From Enterocytospora artemiae (taxonomy: Eukaryota; Microsporidia), in the NCBI GenBank assembly GCA_038659295.1, contig JASNGC010000001.1, positions 186,001-250,000 of the forward strand: a DNA stretch of 64,000 nucleotides. The letters run 5' to 3'. Both the position numbers and the translations under genes were made by a program. Of this stretch, positions 1 to 10,081 are shown in pieces. Under the pieces are notes generated by a model. It did no database searches and was not told the DNA's origin. It worked only from the letters and a program-made list of their open reading frames with translations. Position 1 is the first letter of the stretch; each line of letters starts with the position of its first letter.

Positions 1-13
1 CCATGTCATACTG

Positions 14-3000
14 ATGGACCAGTATCAGAATACTGAAATATACCCAATATCTCAAATCAGAGTCAATCCAACACTGGGGATAATTAGATATATTTCTAAT
101 TACCATGTTTCAGAATACATCAATGAGGGCAAAGTACCATTTTTTGTTAGAATCTTAGATACTCCATACTCTCGGTTTATCTACGATTATAAACTACAGT
201 TATTTGTTTCTCCACCATTTTTAATACCACATATAAAAAATGTAGATGAATACATCCGTAGCTTACTCCAAAGACCCCTTTCTGATGAGATGAAAGAACT
301 TTATGAAAAGAGAATTATTTATGGAGGAAATAGCCCAAAGATTGTCCCAATAACACTGCTAGAGATTATAGATAAGGCGTGCTTTGATATTATTTTCATA
401 TGGGAGATGGTTTCGGTATTAATATGGATATCTATAGAATTTTATGCATATGCCGTGGTTACCGGAACGATATTTCTATTCGCATTTTTGAAGGGTATAT
501 ATGATGAGTACTCTAATAGAGATGTTCCTTCTGATGCTACTAAGGTTAGGATATTTCGAGAGGGTGCATTTAAGGATGTTGATGAGGATGATGTGTTCCC
601 GGGTGATATTGTTTATATTGACAAAACCGATAATTTTAAATGTGATGTAGAGATATTAAAGGGTGATGTGATTACCGACGAAAGTTTTCTGACAGGAGAA
701 ACTGTACCTATTTGTAAGGGAGTCAATCAATATGTATACTCAGGAACGAAAGTTATTAGAAGCTCATCCATCGATTACTTAAGAGATGATTCGGTCTCTT
801 CCAAAAGCATGCAAAAAATGGTGAAAGTTCGAAATCTGTTTTCAAAAGAGGAGCCGGTAGTGAAAAGCCATGGCGATACCTGTGATAAAACCCCCAAAAG
901 CCTTGATGATAAGGGAAGACAGATTAATTCTTCAGCAATCGGAATTGTAGTAAAAACCGGTAGACATACTAAAAGGGGTAAGTTGTTGCAAAATATGCAA
1001 ATTAGAAGTCAGCCTACAAACGTTTTTGAGGAACAAAGCAAAAGAATCGGTACTAATTTAATGCTGGCCTCGGGTATTGCTGTAATATGTTATGTTATTT
1101 ATTTGTCAATTTACCTCGAAGTAACAAAGGTTCTGGAGTTTTGTTCTGATCTATTTATGACCCTTTTTTCTCCATCATTGTATACGTGCTTGAAATTGGG
1201 CGTAATTCATGCTCAGAATGCTCTAAAAAAAGTAAATATTAGAACAACGGATAAGAAAAAAATCACAATGGCAGGAGAGGTGGATGTGGTTATTTTTGAT
1301 AAAACAGGTACTCTTACGGAAATTGGTTTGGATATTTTGCTTTTGGATTGTGCCGATAGAGTTGTTGAAGAGTTTTCGGAGCTGTCAAATATTTTAAAAA
1401 TAGGAATTTCTTCATGCCATTCTGTTTTAGAGCTAGATGGGGAATACTCTGGCGATATATTGGATATGAAGATGTTTTTATTTTCCAATTCCAAGATATG
1501 TATGAATGGCAAGCAAAGAGTGATCAAATTCGACCAAGATATTCCCAGTGAGTTTAATGAGTTATGCAGAGAATACGACAGTGAAAAGTACCTGGATTCA
1601 GTAGTAGACCATCATCAAGAATATTCATCCGGAAATTACCCAAGGATTGAATCACAACCATTTTTAGTCGATGGTTATAGTTGTAAGTCCCAAGATAAGC
1701 ACGGTGTTGCATCTAAAGAAAGTGATATGGATAACTATACAACATACTTGACTACTGAACCAGGTAAATCAAGAAAAAGGAAAGATAGCAGATGGTGCAA
1801 ACTGTATCACAAAGCCAATGATCCAACTAAATGTATAAAATTACAGAGAAAAAGGGTATGTAATGAGAAAATAGCTTCTGTTAACTTATCGCCCACAAAT
1901 CAAATTGACAAGTCATCTGACAATAATTTTCAATATGGTCAATTATTAAAAGATGATCGGAAGAAGTTCCCATTATCAAGCAAGAAAAGCAAGTTATCTA
2001 ATGAAAAAAATATAGAAACAAACCCAGCTTTGACTACTGCACAAGTTGAACACTTTGATGGAAAATTCAATGAGCACAGCTATGAATATCTACAAAGCAA
2101 TTTCCTTTTAAAAACCACATTCGATATGGAATCAGATAATCTACAAAATGAATCGGAACTGAGTGGGGAGATAGAAGTTTTAAAGGTATTTGAGTTCAAT
2201 TCATTTTTGAAAAGAATGAGTGTAATAGTTCAACTGAAAAGTGGGAAGCGGTATATTTTCTGCAAGGGTGCGTCCGAGTGTATCAAAGGAATTCTTAAAG
2301 AAATCCCGTCCAATTACGATAAAAAGACTCAGGAATATGCAATTTCAGGGCACAGAGTAATTACAATGGCTTATCACGTTCTTGACGACGATATTGACAT
2401 TGAAAATATTCATAGAAAGGATTTGGAGAAAAACCTAGTCTTTGGCAGCTTTATAGTCTTTGCCAATAAATTAAAGATAGAGACGGAAAACGTCATTTCA
2501 GAATTAAATGGGTCTAATATCCAGACACGAATGTGCACAGGAGATAATATTTTAACAGCTATTAGTGTAGCCAGAGACTGTTCTATGATTTCAAAAGATA
2601 TCCCGGTTTTATTCCCAGTAATAGAAGACAATGCAGCATCATATTTAGATGCTGATTGGTTATGCGTTGCAGATGAAAATCTTGTTTTTGATAAGGTTAA
2701 AATGTGTCTATACTCTGAGTTTGATAAGAATACAGAATGTGAGTTTGTTATTGCCATAGAAGGAAAGGAATATGAGGCATTTAAGGAGACAATCTATCAT
2801 TCGTTCATTATTAACAAGGGAATAATTTTTGCTAGGTTTAATCCTGATAATAAGAAGGAATTAATAGAGGATATGGTCAATGCAGGATTTACTACTATGT
2901 TTTGTGGAGATGGTGCTAATGATTCTGGTGCACTTTCTGCGGCAGATGTGGGACTTTCATTGGCTAATAATGAAGCGAGTCTTATTGCACCATTTAATTC

Positions 3001-3682
3001 ACCATATTTACATTCAGTCTTGGATTTAATAAAAGAGGGTAGATCTGCTCTGGCAATGAGCATTAGTCAGTTCAAGTATATATTTTACTCCCAATTACTG
3101 GCTGGTATTCAAATGGCTGCATTACTTCCGTACCTGTATTTTCCCTCAGACTATATGTCACTTCTAAATGATTTACTATCTTGTTATGTTCTTGGATATA
3201 CACTAAGTATGTTTAGGTGTAGTGATGTTATCTATAATCGAAAGATCAAAATTGATTTGGGTGGAGACTGTTCAATGATTTTGATTGAAATAACAGGGAT
3301 TTTTCTAGTTTATTGTATTACTCTCTACTTCTGCTATGATAATCCGGCAACGAATGAAATCAAGATTGAAACCAAGCATTCCACAGTTCTCTTTATAACC
3401 ACTTTGTTTTTATTTATATACAAAGCGTTCTTTTTTGCAGATTTTGGGCCATATAGACAGCTAAGAAGCAGAAACAGCATATTTTTAGGAGTAATGTTTG
3501 GATCTATCCTTGTTTTTGCAAGTATAGTTGCACTTATTTGGAATAACTGTGAGTATGTGATGGAGTTGTTTGAGTTTGCAGAGTTGGGTAATGCTGAATA
3601 TAAGATTGTGTTTTACTGTTGGTGTTCGACAGCGATGATTACATTTTTGTTTAATAGATTGAGGAATATTAAATCAATATAA
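14..3682 (+). CDS. P5B-type (ATP13A2/Ypk9-like) P-type ATPase, probably 5' partial
   Basis: P-type ATPase of subfamily P5B. Known family members sit in lysosome or vacuole membranes, and ATP13A2 exports polyamines. The core motifs are present: PGDIVYI and a TGE loop in the actuator domain, DKTGTLTE with the phosphorylated Asp at residue 429, the nucleotide-binding KGASE (Lys about 751), TGDN (about 842) and GDGAND (about 965), followed by six C-terminal membrane segments. The stretch before DKTGT closely follows P5B proteins, but the usual PPxLP motif of M4 reads FSPSLY. Between the phosphorylation site and KGASE is a Lys/Ser-rich insert of roughly 180 residues. The frame stays open to the window edge, and the N-terminal membrane hairpin typical of the family is not seen before residue 14, so the true start is probably upstream. 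Substrate is inference; the parasite may use it for polyamine traffic. Confidence 0.85.
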   Translation: MDQYQNTEIYPISQIRVNPTLGIIRYISNYHVSEYINEGKVPFFVRILDTPYSRFIYDYKLQLFVSPPFLIPHIKNVDEYIRSLLQRPLSDEMKELYEKRIIYGGNSPKIVPITLLEIIDKACFDIIFIWEMVSVLIWISIEFYAYAVVTGTIFLFAFLKGIYDEYSNRDVPSDATKVRIFREGAFKDVDEDDVFPGDIVYIDKTDNFKCDVEILKGDVITDESFLTGETVPICKGVNQYVYSGTKVIRSSSIDYLRDDSVSSKSMQKMVKVRNLFSKEEPVVKSHGDTCDKTPKSLDDKGRQINSSAIGIVVKTGRHTKRGKLLQNMQIRSQPTNVFEEQSKRIGTNLMLASGIAVICYVIYLSIYLEVTKVLEFCSDLFMTLFSPSLYTCLKLGVIHAQNALKKVNIRTTDKKKITMAGEVDVVIFDKTGTLTEIGLDILLLDCADRVVEEFSELSNILKIGISSCHSVLELDGEYSGDILDMKMFLFSNSKICMNGKQRVIKFDQDIPSEFNELCREYDSEKYLDSVVDHHQEYSSGNYPRIESQPFLVDGYSCKSQDKHGVASKESDMDNYTTYLTTEPGKSRKRKDSRWCKLYHKANDPTKCIKLQRKRVCNEKIASVNLSPTNQIDKSSDNNFQYGQLLKDDRKKFPLSSKKSKLSNEKNIETNPALTTAQVEHFDGKFNEHSYEYLQSNFLLKTTFDMESDNLQNESELSGEIEVLKVFEFNSFLKRMSVIVQLKSGKRYIFCKGASECIKGILKEIPSNYDKKTQEYAISGHRVITMAYHVLDDDIDIENIHRKDLEKNLVFGSFIVFANKLKIETENVISELNGSNIQTRMCTGDNILTAISVARDCSMISKDIPVLFPVIEDNAASYLDADWLCVADENLVFDKVKMCLYSEFDKNTECEFVIAIEGKEYEAFKETIYHSFIINKGIIFARFNPDNKKELIEDMVNAGFTTMFCGDGANDSGALSAADVGLSLANNEASLIAPFNSPYLHSVLDLIKEGRSALAMSISQFKYIFYSQLLAGIQMAALLPYLYFPSDYMSLLNDLLSCYVLGYTLSMFRCSDVIYNRKIKIDLGGDCSMILIEITGIFLVYCITLYFCYDNPATNEIKIETKHSTVLFITTLFLFIYKAFFFADFGPYRQLRSRNSIFLGVMFGSILVFASIVALIWNNCEYVMELFEFAELGNAEYKIVFYCWCSTAMITFLFNRLRNIKSI

Positions 3683-3893
3683 TATAAACGAAAAATAAAT
3701 TAATTTTATTTAAGGATAGTATCGCTATAGAAAATAAAAAACTGTATTACGACATTGAGTATATTATTCTACAAAGCCCTTTAATAGATATGGTGTATCA
3801 CACACCAAACAAACTATGCTACTTATTGTTAATTTATAGTCATCGTTATGTATAAATTCTTTGTAAATTTTACTAAAATATTCTCCCTTCCAA

Positions 3894-6212
3894 ATGTCTG
3901 AAAAAGAGTCCCCAAATAAAACTCAAAATGGTTCCAGGGATTCCTCGGTGCAAGATGAAGGGAGAAAATCAGAGATTCCATCGTATGACGTATTGCATAA
4001 TAACTTATTAGAGAATTTGGAAGATTATACAATATTTACAAGGAAATTTCCTAAAAAAGTTTCTTTGCCAACTCGCAATCTGCATAATTGGCATATAGAG
4101 GTAATACCAATACCCAGTTGTAATGTTAAGATAGAAGGAGAGTTGTCTATATCTGAGAGTTGGATTGCTGTTGTGGGGAAAGTATATTTGTCAGCCATTA
4201 AAACTGAGAATTCTAAAGGGATAATGAATTTTTCCACCTTAGAGAGCAGTTCTGACTGTTCTTATCAATGGATTCGTACTTCACAAATTGTGAGTAGAAT
4301 ATCTAACAGTAAGATAAAAACATCGAACTGTATCTATAACCTACTTGAGAATGAGTGTATTGACTATCCAACCACGTTTGGATTAGAAAAATATTTTGTT
4401 GATGGATTTCCGGAGAATTGGGAAAGAGTAGTATTGAATATTCTAAATGTTAGGGAAAGCACTAAATTATCTGGGGAGAAACCTGTTCCCCAAAAGGATA
4501 ATTCTCCTCAAGTGCAAACTACTGATGACAAAGAAAAAAATTATATTGAGAAGATATCTATAGCAGAAGTACATTCCAACAGTGATTTTAGTCATGAAGC
4601 CATATCCAAAGCTTTCACTAATCTTGATCTCAATGATAACTTAGCAGTATTCAATGCAGATTCTGAACCTGGTAAAATGCAAAATAATGCGGTGATAACA
4701 GCCAATTCGAGGGAAGATTCTCATTCAAATGTCTTAGAAACTGATGATACCCTGATTTCCATCGAAGAAAAGAATTTAAATATTTCTAAAGAGTGTTTGG
4801 ATGTTCATAGAAGTGAGAGTTATAATAATCCGAGTTCCACTAAAAGATCGTCAGTTGCGGGTTTTCTTGATACTCATCAAATTCCAAAATCTGTTGCATC
4901 ATCTAAAAAGGTATCCATTGGTGCTGTTTTTAGAGATTTGGATAAGCTTCAGCAATCACACAAGAACATTAAAGTTACATCTTGTGTAGACTCTAGCCAA
5001 AGCACACTATCAAAGGATTGTTTCGATGATACATATTATGAGACAGCGGAGTGTGAGCAAGAAAGTCTTGAAAATGTAGGTAATACGTCTACAGTACAAT
5101 GTAAAAAGTTTATAGAGAAAGCTACAGGAAACTTATCAGAACATACCAAAGCGGATCTTGTTGAATACAAGCCTGATTCTATGATAAAAAGTGTGGATAA
5201 TGAACATGGTTCTACTTTAAAATGTTCTGATAAGCCCACCAACACCTGTTTAGCTGATTCAGGTACTATTTTGGATTCAGTTGAAAACACTATAGATACT
5301 GAAGATGTGCCGGTTCCAGACTGTGATTTTGGCAATACGGAAAAATCAATCGGTGGATCCAATCAGTATAATACAGAAATGAATGAAGTTGCAGTGAATC
5401 AGGAAAAGGGTGAAAAACTTACAGGATTTGAAAGTGATGAATCATCGAATCTGACCAGTATGAATCAATTTAAAAATATTTCTCTGAGGCGTCAACAGTA
5501 TCTTTCTAAAACAAAATTGGGAGAAATTATTGACAGCCATGGTGATAATCAATATCCATTAGCAGATTTCCAAAGTCACCTTGCTGGCATTCCTAAAGAA
5601 AATTCTGGTTCTTTTACTAATATTGTTGATTATAAGAGTGATAAATTTATGAGCAATGGCGAAATCGGCACTAGTTTTGAAAATATTCCAGATGTGGGTT
5701 CTATAAATCACCATTCCATGCCTCCTAATGGTGAGTGTGATACTTCGTCTGAGGAAGAATCTACTGTTGGGAATTGTCGTTCATCCATTCCTCCAACCAT
5801 CAAAGCAATTGATTTAGAAGATGTCGAAAAACGGTTCAAATGCAGTTCAATTACAATAAAAATAGAAGGGCTTACAAAACGTAATTCATTAGAAGTTGAA
5901 AACTCCATTCAAGGTGATAATCGTAAGGAAAAAGTAACTTGTACTGAGGATAGTTTAAATGTAGAAAACCATATGAATAATATTGCTAAATGTAAGAATG
6001 AATATGCCAGTGTCTCGTCTGTTATGTCATATCCAGTTGAAACTGCTAAGGCCTTAGAAAAAAGTTGTAGGGATGATGAAAATAGTTCAATAAAAGGTTT
6101 TAAACCTGCAAGTTCTGCAGAATCTAATGCAATCAAAGCAATTTATAGAGTGCCAGCTAAAAAGAAACAGATTAAAAAGAAAGGTAAATTTTTTTCCTGT
6201 AAAAAAAAATAA
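3894..6212 (+). CDS. SANTA-domain protein, KNL2/M18BP1-like
   Basis: 772 residues. Residues about 62-185 read as a SANTA domain: Leu-x-x-Trp at the start (HNWHIEV), a WI(R)TS-x-I-x-x-R-I motif, a Thr-Ser-x-x-Ile-Tyr-x-Leu strand, and the diagnostic end FVDGFPENWERVVLN, which matches the FxxGFPxxWe ending of plant KNL2 and animal M18BP1. These proteins bind centromeres and help load CENP-A nucleosomes. The rest (about 190-750) is Ser/Asn/Asp/Glu-rich and looks disordered. The last 25 residues are strongly basic, with Lys runs that could bind DNA or act as a nuclear signal. I do not see a SANT/Myb domain or a clear CENPC-like motif. The start is supported by CCC 8 nt upstream. Role in centromere licensing is inferred from the family. 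Confidence 0.65.
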   Translation: MSEKESPNKTQNGSRDSSVQDEGRKSEIPSYDVLHNNLLENLEDYTIFTRKFPKKVSLPTRNLHNWHIEVIPIPSCNVKIEGELSISESWIAVVGKVYLSAIKTENSKGIMNFSTLESSSDCSYQWIRTSQIVSRISNSKIKTSNCIYNLLENECIDYPTTFGLEKYFVDGFPENWERVVLNILNVRESTKLSGEKPVPQKDNSPQVQTTDDKEKNYIEKISIAEVHSNSDFSHEAISKAFTNLDLNDNLAVFNADSEPGKMQNNAVITANSREDSHSNVLETDDTLISIEEKNLNISKECLDVHRSESYNNPSSTKRSSVAGFLDTHQIPKSVASSKKVSIGAVFRDLDKLQQSHKNIKVTSCVDSSQSTLSKDCFDDTYYETAECEQESLENVGNTSTVQCKKFIEKATGNLSEHTKADLVEYKPDSMIKSVDNEHGSTLKCSDKPTNTCLADSGTILDSVENTIDTEDVPVPDCDFGNTEKSIGGSNQYNTEMNEVAVNQEKGEKLTGFESDESSNLTSMNQFKNISLRRQQYLSKTKLGEIIDSHGDNQYPLADFQSHLAGIPKENSGSFTNIVDYKSDKFMSNGEIGTSFENIPDVGSINHHSMPPNGECDTSSEEESTVGNCRSSIPPTIKAIDLEDVEKRFKCSSITIKIEGLTKRNSLEVENSIQGDNRKEKVTCTEDSLNVENHMNNIAKCKNEYASVSSVMSYPVETAKALEKSCRDDENSSIKGFKPASSAESNAIKAIYRVPAKKKQIKKKGKFFSCKKK

Positions 6213-6505
6213 TCTAGCTCATCCAGGAAGTAAAATTACAGATCTTTTTTAGCGGAAGGAGAAGCGCTGTAATGTAGAAATTAACAATGGGATAAAAATG
6301 ATTACATGCATATCTACCATTGATAGAATTTCAAAATGTGTATATAATATTTATCAAAAAAGCAAGATCATTCTTTTTTACGATACAAATTCTCGAATTA
6401 CCCAGGAATTGACACCAAGCTTATAAAACGTAGTGATTTCTCTTTAAACCGAAATAAATACAGTTTAAAGGACTCTTAAACTAGTTACCTCAATATTTAT
6501 TTGAT

Positions 6506-9500
6506 TTAATTCTTCTTTAGCAGATTATTTCGTATCACCTTTGCCCTTTGTAAGATGCACTCGGGGATACCAGCCAGTTTTGCAACATAGAGGCCGTGTG
6601 AGTCCACCGAAATTCCAGGAACTATTTTGTAAAGAAATATAATATTTTCATTTTCAACCATACATTTGACAAAGTACCTACTAATCTGTGTTCTACCGTT
6701 GGAAATTTTATAATCACTCACCAATTGATGATAGTGAGTGGAAAACAGTGTGAAACAACCAATTCGTCCAAGTTCATCCAATACAGCTTTCGCAATTGCC
6801 TCTCCATCTTTTGTTGATGTACCCCTACCCAATTCATCCATTATGACAAAAGTATGGCAGGTAGATTTGTTCATTATCTTGGCTGCTTCATTCATCTCCA
6901 TCATGAAAGTAGACTCTCCTTTGGATAAAGAGTCAGACGCTCCGATTCGAGTGAAAATTTGATCAAATATTGGAATTTGAAACGAATCGGCAGAGACATT
7001 AAAGCCAATCTGGGCCAAAATAATGTTTAAACAAACACTTCTAAGAAATGTGGACTTGCCCCCCATGTTTGGTCCAGTAATTAAGCAGATGTTTGATGAA
7101 GGAATAAAATCGTTTTTAATATATTTTGAATAAATGGGATTGGTCATGTTTCTTATAACAATTTGGTGGAAATATGCCTGCTGCTTATCAGAGATAGATT
7201 GGTCGTTATAATCAACGAAAGTTGGTGTAGTATAGCCTGTGGTTTGATTAAAAATAGCAATGGAGATATAGCAATCAATAACAGAAATATAATTGATGAT
7301 TTCAGAAATTTTATGCGAAAAGGTCTTTAAAAAAGAAATGGATCTGTTTAAAAGCCCTTCTTGAGATTGAAAAATTTTCTCCTCAATATCCTTTAGTGAA
7401 TTGACAAATCTAAGGAGATCTTTTGAGTAGTATCTCTTTGTTGTTTTTGTTGCGCTATTTATATAGAATTCACTGGGCATTCTTACACTGGAATCTGCCT
7501 CAATTTGATAAATATCCTTATTAATACTTTTATATTTTAAATCACCCGATGTCCTCTTTGATATTTCTCGTAGATATTCATTTAGTGCATTTTCAACATC
7601 TTGAAGCTCTTCGGTGAGTTTGTATAGCTCATCTGACGAATTTACTGGCTGTATGGACTTATCTGAGATTGAATAGTTAGAGTTGAAAGAGCTCAGTATA
7701 TTTTGTACCTGATCAAAATAATTATTTTTGAAAAACTCAAGATCATCTGATCGAGATTGACTTTGATCAAAGACTTTCTGCATTTTCTGGAAAAACTCAC
7801 AGCAAATCGAAAGAGAATTCAGAAACCTCCGTAAATCCTTCAAGGTTGCACTACTGTTATTCAACTTTCCAAAAAATCTTTCGATATCTCCAATTCTTTT
7901 AATATCCTCAACCAATTCATTAGGTTGGTTCTCAAAAATGACTTTTGCTCTCAGCTGTCTTTCCAGTATTAAGTCCTTCTGAATTAAAGGAGTCAACAGC
8001 CACCTTTTAAGCAATCTTGTTCCAAATGGCGTGTTGCAATGGTTAATTTTATTAAACAAGGTAAAGTTGCTACCACAATCAAAATTATTTTTCAGAATAT
8101 CCATATTTTCAATTACAGATGCATCCAATTGCATTATTTTCGATTCGCTCGACAGTCTTTGGACATCAGCTATTTCAAGAATATCTTGTCGATTTAACCT
8201 AGTAAAATATTTATATAGGAGCATATAGGATTTTAATTCATTTAAATCTTCAATCTCCTTGCATTTCTCTGTAAACCCATCTGTAGTCGTAAAATCTTCA
8301 TTCAAGACAATTTTGATTTGATTTAGGTTTTTAATGCATTTGATTTTGAAATTTTCTTCAGAAACCAACTCTCGGATATCATTCTGAACAAATATCGTCT
8401 TCAGAGTTGGCATATCCAAATCATCACAAAATGTTTTAAAAAATAGACGATTTATGGAGGCATCATATAACAAAATGGAAAAATGAAAAGCTGCCTGGCA
8501 AGTATTTGATTGTGAACTTAATATCTGGGATTTGGTAGTTATATCTGCAGAAATTATGTTATCAGCAGTTGGGCTGGAATTGTTTGAGCTAGAAACCAGA
8601 CCACCATGATCTGAATGGGAAACAATTGCCCCAATGTAAATTGGAAGTGCAGAGTCAAGATAATCATTATTGTAAATAGTTCCTTGGGTAATTATTTCCT
8701 TCAGCTCTCTTTCAATGATACTCTTACTGCTCTTTGCCCCGGCCTCTCTTAATCTTTTTCCAATCTGATTTTCTCTCTGATCGACTCTTGCAATCTTAAA
8801 ACCTTTTTGGAGAAACTTTCCTGCCCAAATATCATAAGAACTTTCAGGAAACCCTGACATCTTCATGTTTACTCTATCACTAACTTTCATATCAAAATAT
8901 TTTGATGCTATTTCAGCATCATTTTCATATAATTCATAAAATTTCCCCTTCTTAAAAAAAATCACAGTATCATAATGATCCTTCTTGATGTCCCAAAATT
9001 GCCTCTCAAATGATGTAAATAGCTTATATGCCTCTGGCGGAATAAATAAACTTGTGGGATCGTATCCATGCTGATCAGGCGCTAATCCATTCTTATCCCT
9101 CACATCTACAAGGAATGAATATCTTCCTGATGCAACCGAAGCATCAACAGCATTCGAAGAGTCAATGGTTTGATGATTATCTAAATAGGAATGATCATGA
9201 TTTATTATAGTATGATCTAATTCTGAGTTTTCGAATCGGCTTAATTGAGAACTATGACACATATTGGCATTACTGTCGGAAAATGAAACATCTCTTTTAT
9301 CACAGTTGGCAGAGGAATATAATCTGCTTAAATTCGTTTGATTTTCATCAGATTTTTTGAATACTTCTATTGAGGACTTAATAAAAATCTCAGAATCATC
9401 TGAAATGAATGATGTAGATGCTCTTTTCTGTGATATATTGGGCTCACTCTGATTTATGGAACCATTTTCCTCACTGGGATTGCAAACTGATGATTCGGCT

Positions 9501-9589
9501 TCTTTTGTAACCACTTTGTTGCCTTTATTCTCTTTTTTGTTCTTCTTGATACTATCGAACATGTCTAATATAGATTTTCTCTTTTCCAT
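6506..9589 (-). CDS. MSH6: DNA mismatch repair protein MSH6
   Basis: 1027-residue MutS-family ATPase, the partner of MSH2 in MutS-alpha, which recognises base mismatches and small loops in the nucleus. The mismatch-reading Phe-x-Glu lies in GKFYELYE (Phe217, Glu219). The Walker A GPNMGGKST is near residue 836, Walker B is FVIMDELGRGTST, and the HYHQL helix follows. The sequence after Phe-x-Glu (SGFPE, KGFKIARVDQ, ITQGT) fits MSH6 better than MSH2 or MSH3. The N-terminal 150 residues are disordered and begin KSILDMF, which resembles a degenerate PCNA-binding box lacking the Gln. The length is below yeast MSH6 (about 1240). A CCC motif lies 4 nt upstream of the start, and AATAAA lies just after the stop. 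Confidence 0.9.
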   Translation of the reverse strand: MEKRKSILDMFDSIKKNKKENKGNKVVTKEAESSVCNPSEENGSINQSEPNISQKRASTSFISDDSEIFIKSSIEVFKKSDENQTNLSRLYSSANCDKRDVSFSDSNANMCHSSQLSRFENSELDHTIINHDHSYLDNHQTIDSSNAVDASVASGRYSFLVDVRDKNGLAPDQHGYDPTSLFIPPEAYKLFTSFERQFWDIKKDHYDTVIFFKKGKFYELYENDAEIASKYFDMKVSDRVNMKMSGFPESSYDIWAGKFLQKGFKIARVDQRENQIGKRLREAGAKSSKSIIERELKEIITQGTIYNNDYLDSALPIYIGAIVSHSDHGGLVSSSNNSSPTADNIISADITTKSQILSSQSNTCQAAFHFSILLYDASINRLFFKTFCDDLDMPTLKTIFVQNDIRELVSEENFKIKCIKNLNQIKIVLNEDFTTTDGFTEKCKEIEDLNELKSYMLLYKYFTRLNRQDILEIADVQRLSSESKIMQLDASVIENMDILKNNFDCGSNFTLFNKINHCNTPFGTRLLKRWLLTPLIQKDLILERQLRAKVIFENQPNELVEDIKRIGDIERFFGKLNNSSATLKDLRRFLNSLSICCEFFQKMQKVFDQSQSRSDDLEFFKNNYFDQVQNILSSFNSNYSISDKSIQPVNSSDELYKLTEELQDVENALNEYLREISKRTSGDLKYKSINKDIYQIEADSSVRMPSEFYINSATKTTKRYYSKDLLRFVNSLKDIEEKIFQSQEGLLNRSISFLKTFSHKISEIINYISVIDCYISIAIFNQTTGYTTPTFVDYNDQSISDKQQAYFHQIVIRNMTNPIYSKYIKNDFIPSSNICLITGPNMGGKSTFLRSVCLNIILAQIGFNVSADSFQIPIFDQIFTRIGASDSLSKGESTFMMEMNEAAKIMNKSTCHTFVIMDELGRGTSTKDGEAIAKAVLDELGRIGCFTLFSTHYHQLVSDYKISNGRTQISRYFVKCMVENENIIFLYKIVPGISVDSHGLYVAKLAGIPECILQRAKVIRNNLLKKN

Positions 9590-10081
9590 ATGAGGGTAAA
9601 ACTAATTTTACATTGACAAAGGCTTAGTCGAAATTGTTCTATATTATAAGACCAAAAGGTCTATGCAATCCAATGTGCCCGAAATTTTTCGAGATACTAC
9701 CATGATTGAACTGTGTAAAATTACAAATCATAAAAAAATACAGATTACTTCTGAATATTTTATTGATTGTTGGATAATATTGTGGATTATTGTGTAGGTA
9801 TTCCAATTATTCAATATCTACGGGAATTTCAACGAATTTAAAAATATTGCTTTGCAACTATAATAAACAATCCCATAATTTCTCCTAACTTTGAATCAAA
9901 TTGTAAAGTCAACAATATATATTGAGATAATTTTTTAGCTTCGGTCAGATAATCCTTATATCACATAGTTGATATTTTCCTATTTTGTAACACAAGAATA
10001 TTTACAAAACCTACCATACAGAAGAATTATATCTTTTATCCAATATCTTCATATCCTATATTATACTAAATCAGGATTTTC
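9590..10081. other. intergenic region, no gene seen
   Basis: 492 nt between the end of PRP8 and the start of MSH6, very AT-rich. Neither strand holds a convincing frame. It is too short for the Jab1/MPN domain (about 220 residues) missing from the upstream Prp8. It presumably holds the PRP8 3' end and the MSH6 promoter. Confidence 0.6.
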
